The translations under genes were made by a program, and so were the position numbers. Of a stretch of 53,451 nt of DNA, positions 16,039-24,098 are shown piece after piece. The stretch is from IMG/VR virus record IMGVR_UViG_3300048927_000744, positions 1 through 53,451 of that record; one strand, written 5' to 3'. The notes beneath the pieces are model-generated. The model had not been told where the DNA came from. It made no database searches and saw nothing but the letters and a program-made list of their open reading frames with translations. The stretch comes from a virus. The number at the start of each line of letters is the position of its first letter. Position 1 is the stretch's first letter.

Positions 16039-16379
16039 CCATCAAAAAAGAGCCGATCCACACAGGCGAATTTCTTCTGTCCGAAGGCAATGGGAACATT
16101 TCGCGGGAGACGATCAATGTCGCCGCAGGCCCCGCACTGAACCCGGGCCAAGTCCTCGGACTGGTCACGGCTTCGGGTGAGTTCGCGCCGTATGCCCCGG
16201 CCGCTGAAGACGGTACCCAGACGGCCGTGGCGATTCTCTACGGGCCATTGGGCGAGTCAGACATCGTGCGTCGGGGACGCGCCGTGGTGCGCATGGCGGA
16301 GGTCAGCGAAGTGCATCTGACCGGGCTCGACCCTGAGGCCGAAAAAGACCTGGCTACCCATTTCCTGATCGTCCGCTAG
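16035..16379 (+). CDS. Head decoration protein gpD family, 114 aa
   Basis: Lambda gpD-type capsid-stabilising protein. It has the family's early GEFLLSEGNGNISRETINVAAG block and the later ILYGPLGESDIVRRGRAVVRMAEV segment. The length (114 aa) is close to lambda gpD (110 aa). ATG 16035 overlaps the protease stop. Its position between protease and major capsid gene matches lambda C-D-E. Confidence 0.9.
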   Translation: MTIKKEPIHTGEFLLSEGNGNISRETINVAAGPALNPGQVLGLVTASGEFAPYAPAAEDGTQTAVAILYGPLGESDIVRRGRAVVRMAEVSEVHLTGLDPEAEKDLATHFLIVR

Positions 16380-16400
16380 GACCCTCAGTCACGTTACCCA

Positions 16401-16426
16401 GCCTGCCTTGAGCGGGTTTTTTCATT
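16401..16426 (+). terminator. Intra-operon hairpin and T-tract before capsid gene
   Basis: A short stem of the CCTGC / GCGGG type (one G-T pair) leads into TTTTTT, then CATTTCTGGAG and the capsid ATG at 16441. It may act as a weak terminator, a processing site or insulator. The same layout recurs at 19513, 24055, 30714 and 31808. Confidence 0.5.
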
Positions 16427-16440
16427 TCTGGAGAGTACCC

Positions 16441-17436
16441 ATGGCCGACATCGCCATTTTTGACGACGAAGCGTTTACCGTGACCGCGCTGACTGCTGCA
16501 CTCAACGATCAACCCTACCTGCCGGGCCGCATCAGCGAGCTGGGCCTCTTTCGCGAGGAAGGTATCACCACCCTAACGGTCCAGATCGAAAAGGACGGCG
16601 ACACCCTGGCCTTGGTACCTGCCGGTGAGCGCGGTGGCTCAGGCCTGGTGGTTGCAGCCAGTAAGCGTAACCTCATCCCGTTTAACACCGTCCATCTGCC
16701 GGAACGCTTTACTATCAAGGCCGACGAGATCCAGGGCATCCGCGCCTTCGGTACCCGCACCGAGTTGCAGGCGGTGCAGGATGTGGTCAATACCCGTCTT
16801 GCCAAAGCGCGCCGTCAACTGGACGCGACCCATGAGTTCCAGCGCATGGGCGCGCTCAATGGCTTGATCCTGGATGCTGATGGTAAGACGGTGCTATTGG
16901 ATCTCTATGATCGCTTCGGCGTGAAGCGTCAGAAAATGTCCATGGGCTTGGCTGACCCAGCCACGGAGCTGCGGGTCAAATGCGGCGAAGCTCTGGATAT
17001 GCAGGAAGATGCTCTCGGCAGCGTGACTAGCACCGGTTCGCGCGCTTTCTGCGGCAAGAACTTCTGGAACAAACTGATGGTGCACAAGTCGATCAAAGAG
17101 ACCTACCTCAACAGCCAGCAGGCGGCGGCTTTGCGGGGCGACGCTCGAGAGAGCTTCGAGTTCGGCGGCATCATCTGGGAGCGCTACCGTGGCAAGGTCG
17201 CCGGAGTGTCTTTCGTCCACGACGACAAGGCGCTGCTGGTCCCTGAGGGTGTGCCCGATCTGTACATCTCCGTGTTCGCACCGGCGGACTACATGGAAAC
17301 GGTCAACACCCAGGGCATTCCGTACTACAGCATGATCGAGCCGCTGCCGTTCAACAAAGGTATGGCCGGCGAAGCCCAATCCAACCCGTTGCACCTGTGC
17401 ACCCGACCGCGCGCACAGATCCTGCTGGAGCTCTGA
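16441..17436 (+). CDS. Major capsid protein, lambda gpE family, 331 aa
   Basis: Principal head subunit of the gpE family. Family blocks include an N-terminal ALTAALNDQPYLPGRISELGLF segment, HLPERFTIKADEIQGIRAFG (about 80-100), and a C-terminal YYSMIEPLPFNKGMAGEAQSNPLHLCTRPRAQI block (about 297-328). Length is close to lambda gpE (341 aa). ATG 16441 follows CTGGAGAGTACCC, a better start than an ATG 33 bases upstream that would sit in the hairpin leader. Confidence 0.93.
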   Translation: MADIAIFDDEAFTVTALTAALNDQPYLPGRISELGLFREEGITTLTVQIEKDGDTLALVPAGERGGSGLVVAASKRNLIPFNTVHLPERFTIKADEIQGIRAFGTRTELQAVQDVVNTRLAKARRQLDATHEFQRMGALNGLILDADGKTVLLDLYDRFGVKRQKMSMGLADPATELRVKCGEALDMQEDALGSVTSTGSRAFCGKNFWNKLMVHKSIKETYLNSQQAAALRGDARESFEFGGIIWERYRGKVAGVSFVHDDKALLVPEGVPDLYISVFAPADYMETVNTQGIPYYSMIEPLPFNKGMAGEAQSNPLHLCTRPRAQILLEL

Positions 17437-17438
17437 TC

Positions 17439-17759
17439 GTGAGTTTTCGCGATCTGATCGCCGAGGTCGACGCGGTGGTGTTCGAAACGCTGGGCGACAC
17501 GGCTCGGATCGAGGGTCGCGAAGAACCGGTCTTGGGCATGTTTGCCGCGCCCTGGTTACAGCCGAAGCTCGGCAAGCTCAATACCGGCTTACGTGAGCCT
17601 CGGTTCGAGATCCGCGTCAGCGATTCGCACGGCCTTGTCCGAGGGCTGTTGGTCAGCATCGATTTGCCGGCCTTGGATGGTGGTGGCGATTACGACTTGC
17701 TGCAGCTGGAACCGGGCGGCGACGGCCTGGTCGCCTTGATCCTGAGGTTGCGCCCATGA
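17439..17759 (+). CDS. Head-tail joining protein, FII-like, 106 aa (GTG start)
   Basis: Small protein at the lambda FII position, between major capsid and gpZ genes. It has beta-rich character (VFETLGDTARIEGREEPVLGMFAAPWLQPKLG..REPRFEIRVSDSHGL) as in FII-type connector proteins that form the neck. GTG 17439 starts 2 bases after the capsid stop and gives MSFRDLIAEVD. The stop overlaps the next ATG by 4 bases. Family assignment rests on size, order and weak sequence resemblance. Confidence 0.7.
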   Translation: MSFRDLIAEVDAVVFETLGDTARIEGREEPVLGMFAAPWLQPKLGKLNTGLREPRFEIRVSDSHGLVRGLLVSIDLPALDGGGDYDLLQLEPGGDGLVALILRLRP

Positions 17760-18415
17760 GCATCGATAGCTACGTCAAACCCTCGGCCGGCGGCGGGATG
17801 ATCTCTATCCAGTCGTCAGCTGCAGATCTCCAGGCTTTTCAGGACTTCGCCAAGTTGGTGCCCAAGGCAGCTGCTGCTGCCCACCGACGCGCGATCAACA
17901 AGACGTTGGGCTGGTTGCGCACGCACATTGCCCGTGCAGTCAGCAGGCAGGAGCGCATTGCTGTCGCGGCAGTGCGTCAACGGTTGCGCAGCTACCCAGT
18001 GTCCGGCGGGGCGTCCAGCGGCAAGCTGTGGTTCGGCTTAAATGCCATCGAGTCCAGCCGGATCGGCCGGGCGCGGCAAACTGGCAGCGGTGTTTCGGTC
18101 GCGGGGCGGCGTTACCAGGGCGCGTTCCTCAAGAAGGTCTACGGCAATAAGCCAGACATCTGGATTCGTACGGCGAGCAAACACTTCAATGCCGATGATT
18201 ATCCCGACAGCACCGTGTCACCTGGTCGTGGGCCGAGTTCGGGGTGGGTCGCGGAGAACGGTAGCCGCTTTCCGTTAGCCAAGGCCAAAGTGTCTCTGGA
18301 ACAAGCCCGTCCTCACTTTGAGAGCTGGGTAAAAAAGGCCGATGAGCGCTTGCTGGAGATCCTGAAACAAGAGCTCAACTTTGAGCTGCAGAAGCACCTC
18401 AAGAGGATCGGGTAA
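17756..18415 (+). CDS. Minor tail protein Z-like, 219 aa
   Basis: Resembles the prophage minor tail protein Z (gpZ) family that sits at the head-tail interface. Features include a basic AAAAHRRAINKTLGWLRTHIARAVSRQ helix near 40-65, VRQRLRSYP, GRRYQGAFLKKVYG and a C-terminal helical tail. Many Arg/Lys residues fit a DNA-proximal neck role. Length (219) is close to lambda gpZ (192). It is translationally coupled to both neighbours. Confidence 0.75.
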   Translation: MSIDSYVKPSAGGGMISIQSSAADLQAFQDFAKLVPKAAAAAHRRAINKTLGWLRTHIARAVSRQERIAVAAVRQRLRSYPVSGGASSGKLWFGLNAIESSRIGRARQTGSGVSVAGRRYQGAFLKKVYGNKPDIWIRTASKHFNADDYPDSTVSPGRGPSSGWVAENGSRFPLAKAKVSLEQARPHFESWVKKADERLLEILKQELNFELQKHLKRIG

Positions 18416-18930
18416 TGGCTGACGAACCTTTTAGCCTGGACCAGCTTTACCAGGCGGTCGAGCAACACCTGGTGATTCATCTGCCAGGGGTTCAGATGGT
18501 AAGTGCCTGGCCGAACATTCAGGATCGCATTGCTTTACCGGCAGTGTTTCTGGAGCTGGCCGAGATTGAGCCCGGTACCGATATCGGCACGGGCGAAACC
18601 ACTTTGGTTTGCAAGTTCGAGGCGCGCATCATCGTTGACCCAATCTATCCCCTGCATCAGCAACAGGCGGTGCACTTGGCGACCCAACTCGCCGTTCTGC
18701 TGCGTGCTCAGACCTGGGGGCTGGAGGTCGAGCCTGCTGAGTTCGTTCAGGCTTTGCAGGATTGGACGCAACCAGCGTTGGATGGTTACACCGTGTGGCT
18801 GGTGGAATGGACGCAGCAGGTGTACCTCGGTCCTGAAGAGTGGCCCTGGCCTGATCAGCCGCCGGGCATGCTGTTGTTTGGCTTCAATAACGATGTCAAA
18901 GAGGACTTTGTTCCTGCGGAGGATTTGTGA
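18415..18930 (+). CDS. Probable tail terminator/completion protein, 171 aa
   Basis: Lies where a tail-terminator gene is expected, between gpZ-like and baseplate V genes. Sequence is mixed alpha/beta with a LYQAVEQHLVIHLPGVQMVSAWPN start and many Trp and acidic residues in the C-terminal half. I do not recognise a specific family; gp37/gpU-type terminators have similar size and placement. Overlaps both neighbours by 1-4 bases. Confidence 0.55.
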   Translation: MADEPFSLDQLYQAVEQHLVIHLPGVQMVSAWPNIQDRIALPAVFLELAEIEPGTDIGTGETTLVCKFEARIIVDPIYPLHQQQAVHLATQLAVLLRAQTWGLEVEPAEFVQALQDWTQPALDGYTVWLVEWTQQVYLGPEEWPWPDQPPGMLLFGFNNDVKEDFVPAEDL

Positions 18931-19493
18931 GCGGCTACGTTGCTGCCCAGCACGACCGCATGCTTGCGGGGGTGGTCAAGGATTGCTTTGTGGTTGCGGT
19001 CGATCTGGCTGCCTCCCCGCCGGTATGTCGGGTTTCGGATGGCGAATGGACTAGCGCCTGGGTGCGTTGGCACAGCATCGCCGCCGGCAAGGCCAGGCAT
19101 TGGCGGGCACCGTCTATGGGCGAGCAGGGGACACTGGTTAGTGCCAGCGGTGACGTGTCACAGGGCACGTTCATACCGGGCTTGTATGGCAACGCCGGTC
19201 CGCCGCCGGATAACCGAGATCATGTGGAAGTTTGGCGGTTTGATGATGGCGGCTCGCTGATTTACGACTGGCAGGCCAAGAGCTACAGCATCACTTTACC
19301 CAGCGGCTCGGTGACGATCAAAGTCGCCAGCACGGAGGCGGTTATTAGCGATAGCGCCGTCACCGTCACTACGGGGAATATCAACCTCAAAGCGGCGGTG
19401 ATGATCGACGGAGCGTTACACGTCACGAAAGGCATCACCAGTGCCGGTGCGATCATCGACGCTGGTGGCAACAGCAACCACCACACGCATTAA
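18927..19493 (+). CDS. Baseplate assembly/spike protein V, 188 aa (GTG start)
   Basis: Membrane-piercing spike of a contractile tail, P2 gpV type. The N-terminal OB-like domain includes VRWHSIAAGKARHWRAPSMGEQGTLVSASGDVSQGTFIPGLYG (about 48-90). The C-terminal part has the repetitive beta pattern of a triple-stranded beta-helix (SITLPSGSVTIKVAS..AVTVTTGNINLKA). It ends in NHHTH, the HxH motif that coordinates iron at the tip of P2-type spikes. First gene of the P2-like tail module. Confidence 0.9.
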   Translation: MSGYVAAQHDRMLAGVVKDCFVVAVDLAASPPVCRVSDGEWTSAWVRWHSIAAGKARHWRAPSMGEQGTLVSASGDVSQGTFIPGLYGNAGPPPDNRDHVEVWRFDDGGSLIYDWQAKSYSITLPSGSVTIKVASTEAVISDSAVTVTTGNINLKAAVMIDGALHVTKGITSAGAIIDAGGNSNHHTH

Positions 19494-19512
19494 TTTCAAC
19501 TAATAACAGCTC

Positions 19513-19532
19513 GCCCGGTGCGGGCTTATTTT
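19513..19532 (+). terminator. Hairpin and T-tract after gpV
   Basis: Stem GCCCG (19513-19517) / CGGGC (19521-19525) with loop GTG, followed by TTATTTTA and then CCTGGAG before ATG 19549. One of five similar intergenic modules in the late operon. Confidence 0.55.
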
Positions 19533-19548
19533 ATGCCTGGAGAAACAC

Positions 19549-19809
19549 ATGGCCAAAATCGTCGACGCAATTGTCACCGACGAACCAGCGTTTGCACCAC
19601 AGGTGCGGGAACCGCTGTTGCTCAATACACCCGCGACATCGGAAGTCCTGAAGTTCCGCGACAAGGTCTTCACGTCGCGGCTGCTGATCGTTCCCGGTAC
19701 CGACCGCACCCTGCAGGTGATCAAGGCGGTGGTAGAGGTTTCAGTGTCGGACACCGACGCGGTCAAGTTCCTGAAAGATAACGCGGAATTCGAGCTGCTG
19801 AAGGAGTGA
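19549..19809 (+). CDS. Small tail-module protein of unknown function, 86 aa
   Basis: Lies between gpV and gpW baseplate genes, where classical P2 has none. The sequence is acidic and beta-prone (VFTSRLLIVPGTDRTLQVIKAVVEVSVSD), ending in an acidic helix. I do not recognise it. A structural or chaperone role in baseplate assembly would fit the position. ATG 19549 is preceded by CTGGAGAAACAC. Confidence 0.6.
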   Translation: MAKIVDAIVTDEPAFAPQVREPLLLNTPATSEVLKFRDKVFTSRLLIVPGTDRTLQVIKAVVEVSVSDTDAVKFLKDNAEFELLKE

Positions 19810-19814
19810 TTTAG

Positions 19815-20141
19815 ATGATCGGAATGGATCGCCACACCGGCCAACCCATTTCCGGCATTGCGCACTTGCGCCAATCCGTTCCAGACATTTTGGGCACGCC
19901 GTTGGGCAGTCGCCGGCATCGGATGGATTACGGCAGCAAGCTACGGCGGTTTGTTGACTTGCCTGTGACTGAGGGCTGGAAAAGTGCGGTACAGGCTGAA
20001 GTCGCCCGCGCCCTAGGGCGCTGGGAGCCGCGTTTGAAACTGGATCAAGTGCGTGTCGTTTCCGTTATCGGCGGGCAAATCAACCTGAAAATCGTCGGGC
20101 AGTACCTGGGCGACAGCGTCACGCTGGAGGTGGCCGTATGA
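19815..20141 (+). CDS. Baseplate protein W (gp25-like), 108 aa
   Basis: GPW/gp25-family baseplate wedge protein. It has the signature early block IAHLRQSVPDILGTPLGSRRHRMDYGSKL (about 14-42), with the RxxxPxYG-type pattern, then RFVDLPVTEGWKSAVQAEVARALGRWEPRL. Length matches P2 gpW (115 aa). Stop overlaps the J gene start (20138-20141). Confidence 0.92.
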   Translation: MIGMDRHTGQPISGIAHLRQSVPDILGTPLGSRRHRMDYGSKLRRFVDLPVTEGWKSAVQAEVARALGRWEPRLKLDQVRVVSVIGGQINLKIVGQYLGDSVTLEVAV

Positions 20142-21019
20142 GTATCGTGGATCTGTCGTCGTTGCCTGCGCCGACCGTGTTGGAGCCGCTGGACTTCGAA
20201 GAGGTATTTCAGGAGGGATTGGGGGTCTTTCGTGGATACATGGGCGGCAACTGGACTGCCGCGCTGGAGAGCGATCCGGTGCTTAAGGTGCTGGAGGTTG
20301 GCGCTTATATCAAGGTCGGCAACCGCGCTCGGGTCAATGACGCCGGCAAGGCGGTATTGTTGGCGCACGCCATACGTGGCGACCTCGATCACCTGGGGGC
20401 CAACGTCAACCTGAAGCGCCTGGTTATCCAGACCGAGGATCTCCTGGCGGTTCCGCCTGTTCCGGAAGTCAAAGAGGATGACGATCCGTTCCGAGAGCGC
20501 ATCCAGTTGGCCTATGAGGGGCTGACCACAGCCGGCCCACGTAACAGCTACATCTTGCACGCACGCAATGCCTCGGGGCTGGTAGCGGATGCCACTGCCG
20601 AAAGCCCGGCGCCTTGTTACGTTACGGTAACGGTGCTGGGTTTAGACGGCGAAGGTGAAGCGCCTCCGGATCTGCTCGCCACGGTGTCTGCGGCGCTGAA
20701 TGACGAGGATGTGCGGCCGGTGGGGGATCGTGTGACGGTGCAGAGCGCCCAGGTGATCCGTTACCAAATTGAAGCCATTCTGCACATGACCAGCGCTGGC
20801 CCCGAGGCTGATGCCAGTTTGGCCGAGGCGAAAAGTCGATTGGCGGCGTGGATCAACCCGCGCAAACGGCTGGGTATTGAGGTGGCACGCTCAGGCGTAG
20901 ACGCCCAGTTGCACGTTGCCGGCGTTTCCAGGGTTGAGCTCGTCGGATGGCAGGACCTGGCCCCGACCAAGGCTCAGGCGGCGTTCTGTACGGGATACAC
21001 CGTGACGCTGGCGGGCTGA
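20138..21019 (+). CDS. Baseplate assembly protein J, 293 aa
   Basis: P2 gpJ-family wedge protein linking the baseplate to tail fibre protein I. Typical features include the conserved middle RVNDAGKAVLLAHAIRGDLDHLGANVNLKRLVI (about 62-95), FRERIQLAYEGLTTAGPRNSYILHARNAS (about 118-146), and a C-terminal ARSGVDAQLHVAGVSRVEL segment. Length is as expected (P2 302 aa). Part of V-(86 aa)-W-J-I order. Confidence 0.93.
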   Translation: MSIVDLSSLPAPTVLEPLDFEEVFQEGLGVFRGYMGGNWTAALESDPVLKVLEVGAYIKVGNRARVNDAGKAVLLAHAIRGDLDHLGANVNLKRLVIQTEDLLAVPPVPEVKEDDDPFRERIQLAYEGLTTAGPRNSYILHARNASGLVADATAESPAPCYVTVTVLGLDGEGEAPPDLLATVSAALNDEDVRPVGDRVTVQSAQVIRYQIEAILHMTSAGPEADASLAEAKSRLAAWINPRKRLGIEVARSGVDAQLHVAGVSRVELVGWQDLAPTKAQAAFCTGYTVTLAG

Positions 21020-21020
21020 C

Positions 21021-21710
21021 ATGAAAAGCCTACTGCCGATCAACAGCACGCAACTGGAACGGGCCATGGAGGCGACGTTCTTCGAAAAAACGATTGTTCC
21101 GCTTCGCGACCTTTACAACGCTGATACCTGCCCGGTGCATTTGCTGCCGCATCTGGCCTGGGCATGGTCAGTTGATCGCTGGGACTACCGATGGACCGAG
21201 GCGACCAAACGTGCCGCCATCAAAGCCTCTTATTACATTCATGCCCACAAAGGCACCATCGGCGCGTTACGCCGTGTGGTCGAGCCGCTGGGCTATCTAA
21301 TCGAGATTATCGAGTGGTTCAACATGAGGCCCGAAGGGGTGCCCGGCACCTTTGCATTAAAAGTCGGGGTGTTGGACACCGGTATCACCGAGGAAATGTA
21401 TCAGGAACTGGAGCGGCTGATTGATGACGCCAAGCCGGTTAGCCGGCATCTAACCGGGCTGGCTATCAGCCTAGAAACCACCGGCTCTATAAACGTCTTC
21501 GCAAGTGCTTATGACGGTGACGAAATTGATGTTTATCCGCCGGTACTCCGGGATATCGAGACAACCGGCGTTATCGGTGGTGGCGGTCGCGAACACAGCA
21601 TAGATGAGCTTGAGGTTTATCCGCTGACACCTTCCTTTATCTCGGTTGATTGTTATGTCGGTGTTCCTGGCCGCGAACATTCCATAGACCTTTTGGACGT
21701 ATACCCATGA
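21021..21710 (+). CDS. Tail protein I with C-terminal repeat extension, 229 aa
   Basis: P2 gpI-family baseplate protein. The family core spans about residues 1-170, including LPHLAWAWSVDRWDYRWTEATKRAAIKASYYIHAHKGTIGALRRVVEPLGY. The last 50-60 residues hold a short repeat: EIDVYPPVLRDIET, EHSIDELEVYPLTP and EHSIDLLDVYP. This could be a beta-structured attachment for the fibre. Stop overlaps the fibre start by 4 bases. Confidence 0.88.
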   Translation: MKSLLPINSTQLERAMEATFFEKTIVPLRDLYNADTCPVHLLPHLAWAWSVDRWDYRWTEATKRAAIKASYYIHAHKGTIGALRRVVEPLGYLIEIIEWFNMRPEGVPGTFALKVGVLDTGITEEMYQELERLIDDAKPVSRHLTGLAISLETTGSINVFASAYDGDEIDVYPPVLRDIETTGVIGGGGREHSIDELEVYPLTPSFISVDCYVGVPGREHSIDLLDVYP

Positions 21711-23593
21711 TTGATGCCAATTCGCAGTTCTTCGCCATCCTGACGGCCGTGGGGGAGGCCAAACAAGTTAAAGCCGATGCAGGGTTGATGACTTGGAAGC
21801 TAACCCACATGGCCGTGGGCGACGCTAATAACACTGATCCAATACCTGATCGTTTGCAGAAGGTGTTGATCAACGAGCGCCGCCGTGCGCCGCTGAACAT
21901 GCTGGGCCCTGATCCGGCTAACCCCGGCATTCTTGTGGCCGAGCAGATTATTCCGTCTGACGAGGGCGGTTTTTGGATTCGGGAATTGGGGTTGTTCGAC
22001 TCCGACGGGGATCTGGTGGCGGTAGCCAACTGCGCGCCGAGCTTCAAGCCGAAGCTTTCCCAGGGCGCCGGCCGGACGCAGACCGTCCGCATGAACTTCA
22101 TCGTCAAGAGTTCCACGAACGTGGTGCTGAATATCGATCCTTCGGTCGTGACGGCAACGCGCAGGTATGTGGACGAATCCATAGCCGGGGCCATTAACAA
22201 GCTGGATTTTAAACAGTCGGTATTGGTCGCAACCACAGGGCCTGTGGTCCTAGCGGGCGTTCAAGCCATCGATGGGTTCGCGGTGCCTGCGGGATCGCGG
22301 GTGCTGGTAAAAGATCAGGTGCAGGCGAAAGACAACGGTTTGTACGTAGTTGGGCCTGATAGCTGGGTGCGTTCTGGCGATGCCGACACCAGCGACAAAG
22401 TAACGCCGAACCTGATGGTGGCAGTGGAGCGGGGCACGGTAAACGCCGATACCCTCTGGCAGCTCGTCAGCGACGGCCCGCTGGTGCTCGGCACGTCGCC
22501 TTTGGCCTTCCAGTGGCTTGGCGGGCGGAACGCACCTACCAGCCCTGTAGATGACCGTTCGAAACTGGTGGTTAACACTGAGGCGTTGCGGGCGCAAATT
22601 GAAAGCCCTAAACAGGACTTTCCCGTCCATGTTTACCGTAAGAATCGGTTAATCAATGGCGCATTCCAGATTTGGCAGCGTGGGAAAGCCGGGGTTGTTG
22701 GCAAGGCAAATGGCGATCCAGAAAGCGCCTTCGGTCCAGACCGGTGGCAGATTTACAGCCCCACCAATGCCGTGTGCAATTGGAGCCAGTTGCAATTGGA
22801 GCAAGATGCCAATATCAACGAAGCTAAATATTGCCTGCGCCTGAACCGGCAGGGTGCTGGGCAAGGCTGGAACCTGAGCCAGCGTATCGAAAACGTCGAG
22901 ACGCTGGCGGGCGGGAAGGTGACAATTTCGTTTTACATGAAGACCAGCGTCCCGCATACGTGCGCTGTGATACTTCGCCAAAACTTCGGGGTAGGCTCCA
23001 CTGAGCCTAATGTTGATGTGGGTACTTCGGTAGAGCTGACAACAGTATATAAAAAATATGCTGTTACCCTTGATCTTGGCTCTGTTGCTAATAAGAACAA
23101 GGGGAGTTCTAACGATTTTCTAGAGCTGATTTTTGCCAGCTGGGGGACGGGCGCTCATGTTACTGATATCACTAACATCCAGATTGAAACAGGCAGCTTA
23201 GCGACGCCTTACGATTATAAGACGGTGCATGAAGAACATCGCGCTTGTATGCGATATTTCGAGAAGTCGTTTCTTCAAGATCATCCAATTAAATCAAATA
23301 ACGGGCCTTCGACGTGCATTGCGACGTTTACGCAGTCAGCGGCTTCGCAGGCGTCACAGTCTGCTTTGCGCATGGAGTTCCGTGAAATCAAGCGCGTGGT
23401 GCCTACGCTAAAGTTATTTTCCCCTGGGGAAGCAACTTCTGAAATCTGGGCTCAGTCTCTGGGTAAACCCTGCATTTCAACGAATATTCAAAGTTTATGG
23501 GCGGCAGGTTTTTCATTGTCTTGTATTCCCCCGGCTGGCTCAGTGCCTGGGTATACGCTACAGGTCGAGTGGACAGCGGACGCTGAACTTTAA
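21707..23593 (+). CDS. Tail fibre protein, 628 aa
   Basis: Receptor-binding tail fibre. Residues 1-160 form the P2 gpH-like collar/attachment domain (VGEAKQVKADAGLMTWKLTHMAVGDAN, EGGFWIRELGLFDSDGDLVAVAN). Residues about 170-290 form a second domain common in fibres (KQSVLVATTGPVVLAGVQAIDGFAVPAGSRVLVKDQVQ..DNGLYVV). A C-terminal receptor-binding part starts near RLINGAFQIWQRGKAG (about 310) and looks like a jelly-roll carbohydrate-binding module. Base composition becomes AT-richer after about 23040, a common sign of exchange of fibre tips. Confidence 0.88.
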   Translation: MIDANSQFFAILTAVGEAKQVKADAGLMTWKLTHMAVGDANNTDPIPDRLQKVLINERRRAPLNMLGPDPANPGILVAEQIIPSDEGGFWIRELGLFDSDGDLVAVANCAPSFKPKLSQGAGRTQTVRMNFIVKSSTNVVLNIDPSVVTATRRYVDESIAGAINKLDFKQSVLVATTGPVVLAGVQAIDGFAVPAGSRVLVKDQVQAKDNGLYVVGPDSWVRSGDADTSDKVTPNLMVAVERGTVNADTLWQLVSDGPLVLGTSPLAFQWLGGRNAPTSPVDDRSKLVVNTEALRAQIESPKQDFPVHVYRKNRLINGAFQIWQRGKAGVVGKANGDPESAFGPDRWQIYSPTNAVCNWSQLQLEQDANINEAKYCLRLNRQGAGQGWNLSQRIENVETLAGGKVTISFYMKTSVPHTCAVILRQNFGVGSTEPNVDVGTSVELTTVYKKYAVTLDLGSVANKNKGSSNDFLELIFASWGTGAHVTDITNIQIETGSLATPYDYKTVHEEHRACMRYFEKSFLQDHPIKSNNGPSTCIATFTQSAASQASQSALRMEFREIKRVVPTLKLFSPGEATSEIWAQSLGKPCISTNIQSLWAAGFSLSCIPPAGSVPGYTLQVEWTADAEL

Positions 23594-23605
23594 AGGTAGG
23601 TATCC

Positions 23606-23995
23606 ATGGATAACATGCAGTACAAACATAGTCCGGCGGGCGTGCGGCGCCTTCCCGATGGCGTGTTTATTCCCCAGGACATGGGCAATAAAGACTGGGT
23701 TTCCTATCTGGAATGGGTGGCCGAAGGCGGTAAGACACAGCCGATATCGACGGCTGAAGAAGTTGCCAGCGCCGAGCGCCGGTGGCGCGACGGTGAGCTG
23801 GAAAGCGTCAAGTGGTTGCGCGAGCGTCACCGTGATGAGTTGGAGCTGGGCGGCGCTACGTCGCTCACGGCTGACCAATACGGCGAGCTGCTGGCTTACA
23901 TGCAATCGCTGCGTGATTGGCCCCAAGCTACGAAATTTCCTGGCACGAAATACCGTCCCACCCGGCCAGCCTGGATAGATCAGCAAAGCCAATAA
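23606..23995 (+). CDS. Tail fibre assembly chaperone, 129 aa
   Basis: Small protein directly downstream of the fibre gene. It matches phage tail assembly chaperones of the APC type: VFIPQDMGNKDWVSYLEWVAEGG, then a helical SAERRWRDGELESVKWLRERHRDELELG and DQYGELLAYMQSLRDWPQ, with a conserved Trp/Pro-rich end. Such proteins fold or trimerise the fibre and are exchanged together with it. ATG 23606 follows AAAGGTAGGTATCC. Confidence 0.82.
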   Translation: MDNMQYKHSPAGVRRLPDGVFIPQDMGNKDWVSYLEWVAEGGKTQPISTAEEVASAERRWRDGELESVKWLRERHRDELELGGATSLTADQYGELLAYMQSLRDWPQATKFPGTKYRPTRPAWIDQQSQ

Positions 23996-24020
23996 CGCCC
24001 CGCATCGTCGGGGCGTTTTG
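23994..24020 (+). terminator. Strong intrinsic terminator after fibre module
   Basis: A 9-bp perfect stem, AACGCCCCG (23994-24002) and CGGGGCGTT (24009-24017), loop CATCGT, ends in TTTTG. It overlaps the stop region of the chaperone gene. Confidence 0.8.
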
Positions 24021-24054
24021 TATCCCGTTATACGTAAAACGAACACCCCTCCCG

Positions 24055-24077
24055 GCCTCGCTTAAGCGGGGCTTTTT
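24055..24077 (+). terminator. Second hairpin with T-tract before sheath gene
   Basis: Stem GCCTCGC / GCGGGGC (one G-T pair) with loop TTAA, then TTTTTCG and TTTCTGGAG leading to ATG 24099. Same layout as the other late intergenic modules, and tandem with the terminator at 23994, so the sheath block may have its own promoter or depend on read-through. Confidence 0.6.
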
Positions 24078-24098
24078 CGTTTCTGGAGATTGAGCTTT